This document shows, piece by piece, positions 35,711 to 50,700 of a stretch of 64,000 nt of DNA (position 1 is the first letter of the stretch; each line of letters begins with the position of its first letter). The DNA lies in NCBI RefSeq assembly GCF_001522545.3, contig NC_031770.1, positions 93,100,851 to 93,164,850 of the forward strand, written 5' to 3'. Source of the DNA: Parus major. Lineage: Eukaryota > Chordata > Aves > Passeriformes > Paridae. The notes below the pieces were generated by a model. The model had not been told where the DNA came from. It saw only the letters and a program-made list of their open reading frames with translations, and searched no databases. Made by a program: the position numbers and the translations under genes.

Positions 35711-38700
35711 AACACTAGAAATGAAAACACAATCATAATGAAGGCTTATGGCCTGCCCCACATGAAAAAAAAAAAAAAGGCAAAATAAAATACGCTTAGT
35801 CCTTCAAAAAATCTCTGCCTATGCAGACTGATGTGCCTTCATTTGCATCTTGAGTTAATAGTTACAAAACAGCACAGGAGGCACCTTCATGGAGCCAGTC
35901 TCATTGAAGCAGTAAAAAGTATCTCAAGGGCCCCTGTCCAACCTGATGCCCTGCATAAAGAGGCTTTCTTTTGGATGATACCAAGACCCTTATGTTTGTA
36001 CACAAAGGTATGTACACATACCTTAAGCACCATCCAACAGCCTACTTCGTACTGAACATCAAAGTAATTCTTTGATGTTGTGTCTTTGAGGAGCACCATT
36101 CATCACCATTGTATCCAAGACCCAGAATCCAGACAGATTATCTCAGTCCCTGTCGCAGTAACAGTACTCGTAATACTGCTAAAGAATCTGAAATGGAAAA
36201 CCTACAAAATGGGGTTTTGATGTCTACCATTGCCACAAGTACATCAAGGCTTGGAGTAATGATTTGCATTTCTCTAGATCTTTCCTTATTAGCACACTGA
36301 TTCCCATCACATAGCAGGTCTTCAATGAAACAAGTACCATAAGCTTTTCATAGAATGGAAAAAGTATTTTGCTAATACTACGGCCGTTCTTTAAGTTACT
36401 AAACTATATTCAACATTACAGACTGGAGCAAAGGTGACTGCCTCATTGCCACCCTGCAGCCTGGGGGAAGAGTTCAGAGTAAATCCAGTCTCTTCAGAGA
36501 CAAAAAACCAAGCTTCTCAATTCCTAACCTTGGCTGTTTGAGCTTTGACTTTTCACTCCCCATAAACCACTCAAGAAGTATAATATAGGCATAGGATTTA
36601 TTGACTCATTTGAACAATTTATTCAGTTTTAATCTTTGAAGACCTCCTTACCCTTTCCAGCATGGTTAGTCACCTTGAAACTGGTATCACAGAAGGTAAG
36701 ATCAGCAATCAAGCAGGGATTTTACTGTATCATCAGTATGAAGTTTGCCACTGCAACTCGAGCTCCCTGGATTGGCACATGTCTTCAAGGCACACAGTCC
36801 TCAGCACTGCAGGGGATGCACTGCCTGCTTCTGTCCACAACCTGCCAGTCCTCCCAGCCAGAGCAGAGGGGAAGAGGAGGTCCATCTCCTCACTGTGTCT
36901 GTGTTCAGAACTTTAGAAGAGTTCTCTCCACAGAGAACTTTTTGCTGAGTAAAATACTTCAAGACTGCAATTGGGCATGGCTCAGGAAGATGACACTCCA
37001 CTTTGTGAGGTGTAACTTGTTCCACAAAAGGCTAAGTTTAATTCTTAGACAGTAGGCTGTACCTTTCCAGCTATGCCCCAAAAGACCATGCCACATAAGC
37101 ATGTTCAAAAGAATCAAAGGCAAAAGAAGCTTTTAGTTTCTGCATTAGTTAGCAACAAGTGTACTTCTACACTTCTAGATTTTCCTATTTATGAAGCACT
37201 TCATATAAGCACTCACTACTCTCCTCTGAGCTAAGCAAATACTAGCAGTCGCAACCACTGGCACATACCAACTCACCACTGTGTTAGGAAAATGATTTAA
37301 GAGCAAGTAAAAGCCCTCAAAGCTAGAAGATAAGTCTTCAGTGAAAATTAAATAGATATTTTACTGTTTGAATGGTTAAATGAACAATACCTGTCACCAG
37401 ACAAATTTGGACAGATATTAATAAAATGAATGTCCTGCTAAAGGGGAGGCTTATAATACAGTGCATTTGTTTACTGTGTCTTATCAGTATTACAGTTTCC
37501 ATAGAAACAGGAGAGAGAAAATTTTAGCACTGGGCAACAAATTCTAATGATCTTTGGTAAAGAATCATTATATATATTTAGTGCTAATACATCACATCAG
37601 AAAGATTTACACTCAGGTATATGAAGCATTGATCACTAGTCCTAATGGACAGGTGTTCATGGCTGTAGATGATTTCCAAGTCTTTATGGTAAGGAAAGAA
37701 AGGACACATCTGTAACACATGGTATTAACAGTCCATGCCATGATGATCCTTCCTCTTCAGCTTTTCAGTTCTGTATTGCTTCCTCCAACTGCCCTCCAAA
37801 TTGGAAGGGGAGCAGAAAGTATTGAAGCATTTTCAATACATACATGCCTTTCCCTGAAGCTTGTCTTTTCCCTTACATTTATAATCACCTGCAGCTTAAC
37901 CATGATGTAATTTCTTATGCCTTGTGGGCTGATTTCTGTGAGTCACAATTTCCAAATATATTTGTGAAGGTGGTTCATGAATTAAACTTCTGTCAACTGA
38001 AGCCTCCAGCATTGTTCTGCCCATGTTCAGTATGGAGGCTCATGGCTCACAAGTTTTAATGGTACAGTACAGAGGATCAGTCCTTGGTTTATAAAGGACA
38101 TTCAAGAAGCCATTACATAAGGTAAGAAAAACCGCAAATGCCCCCATGGCTTTTTGTCATCCCATCGTTATTCTTTGGTAAGTTTAGGTTTCCTATATAT
38201 ACCACTGAAAATCTGCAGATGATTCATCCCCAAGATTTGCTGTCAAATGAGCACAGTTGTGAGTTATGCATCTCATAGTTTCCCTGGTACTGTATTCTTA
38301 CCCTCACTTCTTCCTGGATTTTAAGCTGTGTCCAGATAAGACCTGGGGAATTCTGGGACAGCAGCTTTGGCCAACTACGTATTCAAACTCTCTCACTTAA
38401 GCATTTAACTACCTAAGTCCAACAAACCAACATATTTTAATAAAATGAATATAACCTAGAAGTGACAACATGCATTTAATCTTCTACAACGACTTTCATA
38501 GATATACTGAAATACCAGCCTCCTTTATTATGAAGTATCTTCACTTTCTCTGCTCTTCCCTGCCCCAATGATCTCTGTCTCAAGAAGGATAAGCTGATGT
38601 GTCCATTTTTGCTGTTCCCAAGCTCTTCCCCTGCTTTTCCCTGCCTAACAGCATCACTCCTCTCGGCTGGCAGATTGGGAGAGATTCTCTGGAGGTACAG

Positions 38701-41700
38701 CTGGTGTCTTAACCAATGCACAGTCATACTGAGACGACTAAACCACATGCATGGAAACATTTGCTACCGTTTAATCTCAAGTGCAGAGGGTGCAGCACTT
38801 CCTATGGTAATATACTTCTACAATAAGCACCACTGATGGCCTTGGGGAGCATATGCATTATTGATGCAGAAATGGTTGATATTTCCCATCATGACAGAAA
38901 GGAGACAAGTAGTTAAATTGCTTCCTGTTGTGTATGACTGTAGACATTAGCAGCTGTTATTTATAGCTCCTATAGTATCCCAAAAGGCAGGAGAACCATG
39001 TCATACAGCGTTACTACAAATAAAATCATTCTAGCAAAGAAAACCATCTTATACATACAGAATATCACTGTAGAATGGAAAGCATGAACAGCTCAGATGT
39101 TTTGATAACAAAATGTATGTGTTAGTACTCCCACCCAACCAGTTAATACAAGAAGATTTAAGAAGGACAGGAAAAACTTTACATTATTTAATAAAGTCAG
39201 CTAAAAGAAAAAAGGTACATCTGGAAAAAGTCTCCAACAGTACATCAGTGGAAGGGGGATGTCCTTTGCTGGAAAATGCATAACTAGAATGAAAGGGAGC
39301 TCTGATGGTTTTAATCATGGAGATGCTTGCATGCTGCTTCTCTTTTAAACTGTTATTCTATCCTAGGCAGTTAAACACTAGTCCAAAACATGAGGCAAAC
39401 TATTCCAAACTAAGAAGCATACCTTAGAGCAGGAAAATACTGTGAAAATCTTATGAAAATAAAAGTTATCTAACATTGTGGGCATCTTAGATACAGAACT
39501 CAATTCCCCATACTTTCCACTTTTCTAGTAAAAAGGGGTGGGAGGAGTGGGAGGCAGGTGAAGAAGGACAAAATAAAGCAAACAAGAGTTTCATAAAACA
39601 GATTTCTTTTAAGAAGTTAGCAATGTGAGTGCTAGTGCTTATTTTTTCTAACTTACATGATAAATTCCATTATTTCCACAAACCTGAAAAAAAAGTTTTG
39701 CTCTTCAAAACCTTGAATATCTTCCACCAAATTGAAGGATTGTGATACATATTATGTGAATCTAGAATAAAAGACTGGTGGTCACTTCCAGTGCTGTCTT
39801 GATTGCTTACTCCTCTCAGGACTGGGTGTCTTCAAAGCTCAGGAACAGATATCTTTTTAAGATAACAATCTACTTGCACAGTTAAATTGCAATTTAAGTG
39901 AAAAAAGTAATATAATTAAAATGTTTTAAAAATGGTTGCAAATAAAACATATCTATTACTTCTATATTTTGCACAACTGACTTATGTATGATTATGCACA
40001 CCAGCCAGGAGGTCTGTTCTTGCTTCAGAGGTGCCTCAATGTAGCTGGAGAGGGAGGACAGAAGTGAGGAATGCAGATACTTTTGTGTAGGCACCTCTGA
40101 GAGCTTTAAAAGGTAAGGGAATAGATTTTTTGGCCCACAGTCAAATTTCTTTAAGGGTAATGAAATATCAGTGTGGTCTACTGAACCCACGTAAAACCAA
40201 TTAACTCAAGAGTCCTTCAGCACTATAGCTATATTCCTCTGAGACCTATAAGAATTCCCTGTGCTCCTCACCATTAACTTAAAGTTGTTCTAGAAAAACA
40301 TACTAACATTTTTCCTTACTCACTGTATGAGTAGAAATGTCTGTATTTTGATTTCTCTGCTCAATTACACACTCTTTACCTCTACCCACACACTGTCTGT
40401 GTTGGCCAAGACATACCTTTTGGCAGTGAACTTCAAAACCATGTTCCTCCGCAAGAGAGTGCCCGTGTACAGTACACTCACACACCCGGAGCCCCTCAGT
40501 CCATGTGATTTACATACTGCCTGGGCAACCATTTCACAAATAGATGAAAGCATGAAAAAATAAAAATCTGAAAGCATGGCATGTAGAAATCAGTCACTCT
40601 ACATAGAGCTTTCATTTATCAAGACTTACTCACGTTATTAACATGGCCAGTTATCAGAGCTGCCTGGAGTTTCTGCGTCTGATGATGCACATTTCTCTCT
40701 TCCTTCAGCAGCTGAGCTGTACACATTGGAATGCTTTACAAAACATTTCAGAAGCAAAGGTCAAGTAAGCTTTCTTGAAAGGGATACTGTTTTCTGGAGA
40801 GAATTTCCTTCCTACACACTTTTAGCTACCAGGACTCTTATGACGTTAGGCAAAGAGACTGCGAACACGCATGCCCACGTCTGCCTCTAGAATTAAGCCT
40901 CACCAAGACAGAATTCTTTCTTCAGTCCCTGTTTCCCCCACACATATGAGGGTGAGATTGCTGGGAAAGTGCTATTTTTCAGCTAAAGGTTTACACCCAG
41001 TCCCAAGAGCACAGGGGTTAGGCAACACTTGCCTTTCAGGGGAGTATTTTATCAATCTTGAAACATTTAATGTGACATCTAAGCATTAGTGAAGTATTTT
41101 GTTTGTGGTTTTAAGACTACATAATTTCGACTGAAGCAAAATTGTGAGTTCTCATAACAGTAATAGGAGTGGAAAAACACCTCCCTGGATGAGCTAGTGG
41201 TAGTAGAGGACCTGGAACTTCAAAAAGGTCTTTGTACTATGCTTGCAACCAACCAGGACACCATGCAAAGACTGAAGCACCAGCACTGTGTGCTGTGATC
41301 ATTCTTTTTACACAACAAGCAGAATGGCACAGAGGTCTGTGCCAGCTGGAGCCTTAAAACATTTTTATGCTCACACATATCCAGAGTCTTCTAGCTTGTC
41401 TAATTATTTTAAGCAGACTAATATGTGTTAATTAGTTTTATAGCTGTCTTAATACTGAGGTCTGAGGTCCTACTGGTCATGAGATAAAAGGCTTGGCCCC
41501 TTTGAAGTATGAGTCTAGCCCAAACTGCCTATATTTTTGCACTCGTGGAGAGCATATTTTTAGTGGATCGAGATCAACAATCCTAGGTATATACAAATCC
41601 AATAAGACAAGGCAGTCTTCTGGCTAGTTTGAGATGGAAAGTGTCTAGTTCTTTATTCTAGATAGACATCTAGCAGTATTAAGTCTGAAATGGCCATTGG

Positions 41701-44700
41701 GTATTGCCACTCATCATTTCATCAGTTTATTCTTTTACAGTCCAGTTCAGTTCTTCCTTCTTCATCCTCTTCTGGTAATCTCCAACACCTCTACACAGTC
41801 ATGGCAACAAGTATTGCTTGTACCAGCCCCAGTAATGAGTTCTATTTATTTTTGAATTTGCAGAGGTTGGCATCCTATGCCTATCCAACTAAAAGCAAAA
41901 CAACCTTGACACCAACTTAAGAGAACTTCCGGATTAACTAGAAGATTTAGAAAATATTTATTCTTCCTTTATTTTCTCCCCTCTAATTCCCATTTCCATG
42001 GAAACTAGGATGGAAAGTACCAGCAGGCAGCCTGCAGCTGAACATCTGAATGAGAATGCTCATGTTTAACTCAGCAAGCAGACAGCAGGTGAAATCTGCA
42101 GGAACTGTCTAAAATCTATAGCTACATCTTGAAAGCAAAAGGACAACTTCAGTTTCAGCAACAAACTTCTAAAGAAGATGATATATCATGCCAGTGAATA
42201 TTCTATGTGGCAGCAGTTGATAATCTGACTTCCCCTTTGATAAAAGAGGATATGATAGGAAAAAAATTATCACAATGGCACAAGGCAAGAATTCATCCCA
42301 ATTAATTTAATACTTCAAAACGTTCAGATGGAAGATATTTTGGTAGTGAATATGGTAAAGATATTTTTGTAACAGGACTTTGGCTTCTGAACATTATGTT
42401 GCAACTCCTTCTGTGGAATCAAACTGGCTGCTGTACAGTTCATATATACTCATTGTCAGCCCAGTCATCTGGATGGCTCTCCTTACAAACATCCATTGCA
42501 TTTCAATAAATATACACATATATATACCTATAAAAATTAACTAGCACCAACATATTTGCAAGTTATAAAACACCTTGGTTTTGAGCATTAATTCACACTA
42601 CTTGTATTTTAAAATCTAATAAAGTAATACACTTGTACTTAAAGAAAAAAAAAAGCTATGTTAACTTCTTTGTCCAATTTAGTAAATCTCAGTGCAGGAA
42701 TTCTATTTAGTACCATCTTAGATTTTTCTCCAGTTCAATATTTGATCTTCAAGCAACAGGAAGGATAGCAAACAAGCAAAGGATGAAACATTCCTGTCTT
42801 GGGCTGCACTTCACCCAGTGAAGAGATTGGTTATTATTAAATTCCTGCTTTTGTATATAAAGCAATTACCACTCTCTCAAGAAGATATTACTCATTCTTT
42901 GCAGAAAGCAGAACATCGGTCACACTTTTTTCAGTTCAATTTTAGGCAATGCAATGGACAAAAGAGGATGATTATAATGAAGGATTTAACATCTTGCACA
43001 AGTTTGATATCAGCACACAAGAGCTGACCTGAAAATGTGTTATGAAGAAACTTGAGACAGCATCAATTTTTTTATTTTTTTTTTTCTAAAAGTGTTGCTC
43101 AAAGTTTAAGAGAGTTATTTTTTAGAATCAAGTCAGCAAGATAGCTGCAGATGCTCTTTATTGTACCTATGTTCTCCTTCTGGATGAGAGGGGAAATTCA
43201 AGATTACAGCGTCAAAGAATGAATCAGCCCAAGAAGCTGCTAGTGACTATTGATTCATTCCTTCCTTTGGGATCTTCAGGAGAGAAAATGAGCCCAAATT
43301 TGCAGTCCACTACATACCAAACTCACGACTACAATAGAAAAGAATAGCATAGAAGCTGTTTGCGCAATTTGCTCACATGATAGAAGACCAATAATTGTGT
43401 ATCAAGAGCACAACAGAGACAGACAAAACACACAACTATCAGCATCTCTGCAGCACAAGAATGTCCATTTAACAGCTGCGGCGATGTAAAAATCACACTG
43501 AGTGCCTTCTGTTAAGGAGTTCTATTATGTTTTACTTCACCAAGTATATTTGTGCACACCTTGAGGATCATTTATTGTGCTAGATGATGACAAAGGGAGG
43601 CCTGGAATAAACAAAAATCAAACTCCAAAGAATTCATTCTTCTACTCTAAGACTGCTTAAACACAGAATACACAAAAGCATAAGATTTCAGATATATTTC
43701 CTCTTTTTATTTGCATGAAATTTTCTACAGCTAAACAACCCACATGTACTGCCTGAAGAGTTCTATTTCAAGCAAGACTGAAAATAAAAATAAATTTTAC
43801 AAATACATGCATTTAAATAAAAAGCAACCCACAGCAGTGTACGTTGACTTCTCTGTTTCAAATCAGCATTCCTACCCCTCAATTTTTTGTTTTGTTTAGG
43901 AATGCCAAAACATATTGCATTTAATGACTATCTTCATTTTGAGGGTAGAAACCAAGGACGCTGCTCATACTGCATGAACAAGTCTCTTATCCATTACCAT
44001 ATCCAAGAACCTTACTAAGGGAGGGAGGAAGGACAGCCTTAGTGTCTGCCTAAGGTTTACAGAAGTGATTCTCCAGTAATGGAAAAGACTTCTGAATTGG
44101 CTGAAGATTTCCCAGTAATGGGGGATGGATTATGGCTGGGAAATGTTTATAAAGGGAATATGAGCTGACTGCATGTGGTGGTACACAGAGGGTGGTGGAT
44201 GTCCATCAAAAGAGGTGGGTTATTTCTCCCAGCTGGAGCTGAGAGAGGATTATAATTCAAGAAAATAAGCAAGCTGTTCCCCACCAGGTCGTTAGTACAT
44301 TCACACTGTTTCCCCTTACGATCTTGCTACTAAGACATGTACAGAGCATGTAGCTGCTTTTCTTCCAATTGACTTTATAACTGCTAATGCAGCTCAGTTG
44401 TTGCTGTCTGGTTAGGAGATGGAAAGAAACTGAGCAGGGCCATCAACAGAGTTCTTACAGTATGGTTACGGCATACAAGATGAAAGTATAGAATAAAGGT
44501 GTCTGGTCTGGGATCTTTTGCTTCTTGGGTAGTAGAGTATGTGACAAACACAGTATCTGGATACCAGCTAACATAATAGCAAGCACACATCGTGCCAGTG
44601 CATGCTAAATGAACTTTTAATTAAGTAATGAAAATATCATTAATGGAAAGCCACAAATAAATTGACACTTAAGAACTGAAACATCACTCTCTGTTAGCAA

Positions 44701-47700
44701 AGCTTAATGCAAGCAACCCATTAGATGTATTCAGTGTTTTATCTAGAGAATTAGATTTTGTAAATGATTTACATGTTTGAAAATTAATCATTCTTTAACC
44801 TCTGAAACACCTAATCTCATTAAATATATATCTTCTTCCAAAACTGCATTGCTAAGGGGTGGCTGAATTACCATTTTTATGCTCCCTTTTGAAAGTCTTT
44901 GCAGGTTATATTTTTATAGCTAAGTTAGAAGCACTGAGAATAACAGTTCACGGTAGAAGTACTTACACACCATCACCACCGGAAGGAGATCCTTGTACCT
45001 ATTTTTCCATGCATAGCTCTCTTCCCCAGTTTACAAATACAGAATACCAGTACTGACGAAGTGTGGTCACTTCAAACTCCTACACAGCGCAGGAAGGGAC
45101 AGGGAGACGTGCAGAGTACAGGCAGTCAGGGACATATTACTTCTCAGGCTAATTGCATATATTCCCCAAGAATAAAACTTAGGTCTGAAGGGCAGCCAGA
45201 CTAAAGGATGGCCTGGCAGCATTGGCCCCATCATTCTCAAGGGCTCATTTCTTTCCCTGGACTGCAGCTCCAGTGCTGATAGCATAAAAGAGTCTGGTCA
45301 TGGGGGCACTCTTGAATGAGGAGCCCAAGAACATCAAACTGCCTCCATTTGAATTGTTGAATGAAGAAACTGCTACTGCCTCTCTCCCTTTCACTCATCC
45401 TACAGCATCTTGTTTTTTCCTAATGGTTTTGTCAGTCTCATTATATGGCTCTTCCCCTCTCTCTTCTCCCATCCCTCCACCTAGCCCATTTCTCCTTATC
45501 CTTCTCAATTTATTAGGAACACCCAAGTCTGCACATTGCTCCGTTCCTCCAAATGTCAACAACTGAACACAAACAGACCTACAGCTCAGAATCAGGAAAT
45601 TTTTCTGGGCTCATTTAGTGAGAGTGGACCTGGACAAGATTATGTATTATGTCTACATTTGAATGCAAATAGCACATTCCTCATTTACACAAATTTACTG
45701 AATTTCATAGTTTTAGTTTGGACTAGTTGATTTAGAACTAAAGTCTGACAAGACAAAGGTTCATTTATCTCTAGCAGATGCAATTGATCGAACTGTTATT
45801 CAGTCATTCTCTTACTCAAGAAAGGAGATGAAAAATCCCCCATGTCCTGTCTGAACTCTCCTTCTCTCTGCCAAGTGTTTGAACACTGTAAATGGGGGAA
45901 GTGGATGAAAATGGAACACAGATTTCGTTTACTTTGCACCCGCTGGCAACTCCCCACTATATAGTAGGAAAGCATAAAAAAAATACTGCAGCAGTCACAC
46001 AGACACAATAGAACTTACAGATATTTTCACACTTAAGTGTGCTTGAGCTGTACAGCACCTGTTACATAAAAAGCCTAATAGATTTCCTCTTCAAAGAGCT
46101 TAGTTCAAAATTTTCTAAACCAAATTTTACATTAACAAGCTCCTCCTTTATTTCTTATGTCCAAATGAAGGCACTACTGAAGGTGACTGAGATTTTAGAT
46201 AAATAGTTTTCTTGATATTGGTTGTAAAGGCATATTATACCCTCTCCAGATAAATGGTCAGTCTTACTGCCCAAAACCAGGCCATCATTTCCTGTAACTC
46301 TGGCTTTGATATCTACATTATACACTTCTATATAAGTAAAAAGTTTGGTTGTCAGTGAAATCTGGATCAAGTTTCTGTATTACAAATAAAAGGAAAAAAG
46401 TAATTGGCACAGGATATCAGCAAAGGAGCACACAGACTGGGCTGAGGTCATAACACCAAGTCAAATTTTCAGGAACTGTTGAAATTGTTATAAAGGCTAA
46501 ATTTGTCTGCAATTTGTCTGCTAATTATAAACTTTTAAATTCTTGCTGGAAGGGGTATGATATTAACAATCTTACTAGAGTACTTCTATCATGTTCACAG
46601 TCTAAAATGAAAATCAGATTTTAAATTTCATTTGAACATTAGCAGGCAACCACAAATCCCACTACAGCTCAACACAGTTGTCAAATTCTCTCTGTAATTA
46701 CCTTTAGTGCAAACTGTGCCTGAAATACAGGTAACAGCAAGCCAAGGAGCAAACTGGTTTATTTTAATGGTATCTACTGGGTGAAAGGGGTATGCAGATT
46801 TAAGAGATGCCAGCAATCACATATATTCTATTAAGAAGATACAGGAAAAAAACCTATATTTTTCTTCCTACCTATCTAAAATTAGTCTGTCAAATCATAC
46901 CCAGAGCTGCATATGCAGTCACTTTCACTCAGTTTATAGTATTTTTGAAAGGATTTTAAAACTTATTTTAAAATAAATTGGCTTTTTATGCAATAAAAGA
47001 ATGGAAAATTAAATCATGGCTGTCTTCTCTTCCAATATCGTTTACATCAATTTATTTTTTCTTTCACAAACACATCACTCTAAGTTTCTTCCTGCACAAC
47101 AATAAGTTATTGATAGTGATACTGCTTCTGTCTACTCCTTTATTCTACTCCTCTAGTCTGAAAAATAAGCATAGGGCAAGCATTTATCTGCAGAGTTACA
47201 TGCGACTTAATGCTTAGTACTTCTGTGAATCAACAGGACCAGACTGCAGACTCCAGTATTAAACCGCATTTCTTGACAAAGTAGTAACTTTCTAATTAAA
47301 AATGTAGAAATATTCAGAAGTTCATACAAATATCTTTATAAGTGAGACCTGACAGAACCTCTACAATTCTGCCACCTTCAGAATGTTAACAGAATACATA
47401 AAATCTTCACATGAAAGCAGATAATTTAAACAAAATATCCAAGTTAACACTCCCTGTAAGATAATTTCAATTACCATAAATAGCAAAAAGGCTTCTCTAT
47501 ATAATCAAGTTTGTGTTCGTGTTTCTCCAAATCATATTACAATATGAACACATTAAGAAAAAAGTTTACCTGTGTTCCTGTCAGGTAAAATACAGCAATG
47601 CTTCTGCAGTATGCCAGGCAGAACCTGTGGCAACAAAGAAACAGGTGTTAATGGATATATATTTATATATTTTAACACCATATGAAGAAAAGTCAAATAT

Positions 47701-50700
47701 TTCTGGAATGATGCATTTGCTGCATCTGATCAAGGTTTGTGCTCTCAAACTGAACTCAAATTAAGTATCATGGGATGTAAAGGTGAATCCTGTTCATCAG
47801 GAACTGCAAACAGAGAAGAATCTTGCAAAATGAGCTGCTTACTACTTGCCTGTAAAGTTAGCTTCACATTCTCCCATTGATTGCAATATCAAAAGTTGAT
47901 TAAAAGAAAATAAAACCATAATCAGACATGCCCAACTAAGAAAGACGATATGTTATCAGTCAGTGATGCTTCTGTCCCTGATTTTGCACACGTGGCCCTG
48001 GGGTTATGGCATCCAGCTTGTTGTAAACCATTCAGGTCCAAATTCCAAAGCACGGCATTTTGCTCTCCACACAGCCAGTTCCAGTGGCCAACAAAACTCC
48101 AGAAGCTTGAGTAGAAAACTCAAGGGAATGGAGACAGAGAAAATCCACATTTTGTGGTTCACCACATCCACCATGGTGCAATGCTTCTGGCAGACAGTGA
48201 GAAATGCTGCAGAAGTTCACCACCACCACTGGCCCTTTCCCACAGGCAGGATCTCATCCTTCTTCACAGATTTACTTATTAAATTCACCCATTTTGGTGC
48301 AGACTTTGGTACTCCTACTAGCAACAAACTGTACTTAAAGCACCCAATACTCAATTTTAATCTGATTTAAAATCTAGAATTTGCACCCTGGACAATGATA
48401 TCAGCATCAGTAAAACTGTAGCTTAAATTTTAATGGCTTTGCTTTTGCTGCTTCTGAGAAAAAGCCAATTAAAAATCATGCTCTAAGATGGCATGTTCAA
48501 ATTTACCCTTGAAGATCAACATGCACCCTTTAAAGTGTGAAATGTAAAAGAAATAAAACCAGTTAGTTTCTATACCACCACTGTCAGGAAACCTAACTTG
48601 GATTCCAATCTCTAAGAAGACCCCAAGCACTACCACAGCTGGCATTGAGTTCTGAAAGTCCAGGAAGTAAAATATTTTAGGGAATAGACACATTTCTATT
48701 TTTTCCACAAAGACTGCAATTGCTGTTTGGCTAAGATTAATAACCAGGGATGGGACTGCTCAGACCCAGACATGTACAGCCCCTGGGCAGTGACACACGT
48801 CCCCACTCTTCCCTGCAGGACTTTTCCAATACTCACTTTCACAATGTCCAGGAGGACAAACACCTCAGCTTGTGTGCCCTCCAGCAAAACAATTAAAAGT
48901 CTTAAGAACCTTGCTGCACCATGTTTCCCCCTGAATGCACACATGCAGAGGCAGGGCCATTGCAAAACACTGTTTTTATTGCCATTATTACTCCAGGAGT
49001 CAGTCTGTGGCCAGAAAGCCTCCCTGAACAAAAAGCAATGGGTACAACTGAAAGGGATGAGAATGGTCTCCCCATCCAACTCATCTAAATTTTACACAAG
49101 ACTCAGCATTTAAATGTAAGCTTTTACAAAAGTAATTCACTTGTTTTGGCATTAATGTAAAGCTAAGCTTGTGGATAAAAAGTAAGAAAAAATCAGCTTG
49201 TTTTACCCCGCTTCATAGGCAGCAGGCAACTTGGATTTTGGGGAGAAATAACGATTTTCTGAAAACCACACTCATCATTCTACAGTGTCTCTTACATTTT
49301 AGAAATTTAAAATAATCCTAATTCTTGGAGGTACAAAGCCATATGTACAAACTATAGCATTTTCCTTATGGCCATGGATATAAATAACAGCAGTCTTAGA
49401 GGCATCCAAAGCATAAAAATTAGAATCGGAGAACAAAGAAATCCTAAAATGAGCTGAGACAGTTTTTCAAAGCACTGTAACACAAAGACTGAATTTTAAA
49501 AACATACTGTCTTAATCAGACATAAAGTAACATTTAGTTCTTCAGGAATCTGTCACATTTTCTTCCCCACATCCATGAACGATGAAGAAGCATTATGAAT
49601 TTATCATGAGCTCCCAGTTAATCAAATTAAGACTGAAATTAAAAGTAGAGACAAAAAAAAAAAAAAATAAAAGCAGGTCTGAAGTTGGAAGACAAATCCA
49701 ATGGGAAAAAAATAAAAAATGTCTCCAGAAAACAGTTTGCCCTTCCTAGTAGCCTGGATATAGATAAAAGAACAGACATATGAAAAAACACAAAAAACAT
49801 TTATTTGTCCCTTTCCTTCACTCTCTTAAGTGCTAAGTACGCAAACAGTACGGCAAAGTCTTAAACAATGCTTCCTGCTCCCCAGCCTTTTAACATGTTT
49901 ACCCTGCACAAAGCCAGTTTCTGGCTGGTAGGAGTTTGATATCCACCTCCCACTTACTTATCTACAGTATACAGATTTTTACACTGTACCCATCTCCATG
50001 GTATCCAAGAGCCTTTTCACACTGCTCTCCTCCCACTTTCTCCCCACTTTGTTTCTCTACTCCCTAGGGAAACTGACAGGAGAATTCCTCAGCAAAACTG
50101 TCACCTTTCCCTCTGCAAGCCTCTCTTTTCCCCTGCTGCTTTCCTTTCATTCATTTGCATGTTGTAATACCCAGTTTTTTGCTTAATATGCCCAAAATGC
50201 CTTATCAGGCCCAGAGATTTTTCTTTAATTTTACAGAAGCTCCTTAGATTATTTTTTTTTCCCTTTTGCTTGATTGAAATTTACCTACACAGGCAATTTG
50301 AGGGAGAATCTTTACCCAAAGCAGACTTGGACTGGTTTCTGCTGTAGAAATCAAAATATGTGAGCATCCAGAGGGATTTACATACAAGGGGAAAAAAAGG
50401 CAAAAGAGAAACAGGTTTCAATGATATTAACTGATGATTTAACCTTCAGTTCTTTTATAAGCTCTCAGCTGGGAGTTAAGGCATTGAAATACTAAATTAA
50501 AAATGGACTCATAGATGCAGAAACAGAATAAATAATACAGCAGGTGGTATGTCCTTCACATCAAGATGCTTCCCTAGCAGTAGGCAAATTAACTTTGGTC
50601 AATGGTATACAGCTAGACAGTCCCATGTAGCAGAAACACTGTCTTTGCTTATGATGCCAAGACAAAACCATCCTCAAATTCAGTGAAAAATACTGATTGT

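Noticed and set aside
36636..37055. 139-codon plus-strand frame with overlapping frames in other phases
   Set aside because: Three plus-strand frames and one minus-strand frame overlap here, so the openness comes from composition. No protein family was recognised.
47963..48370. 135-codon plus-strand frame
   Set aside because: No motif, no clear splice borders and no known family. It remains possible that part is a conserved element, but nothing supports coding.
48696..49113. Two antisense frames of 127 and 128 codons
   Set aside because: They overlap almost completely on opposite strands, neither has recognisable motifs or exon borders, and both reflect a local drop in AT content.
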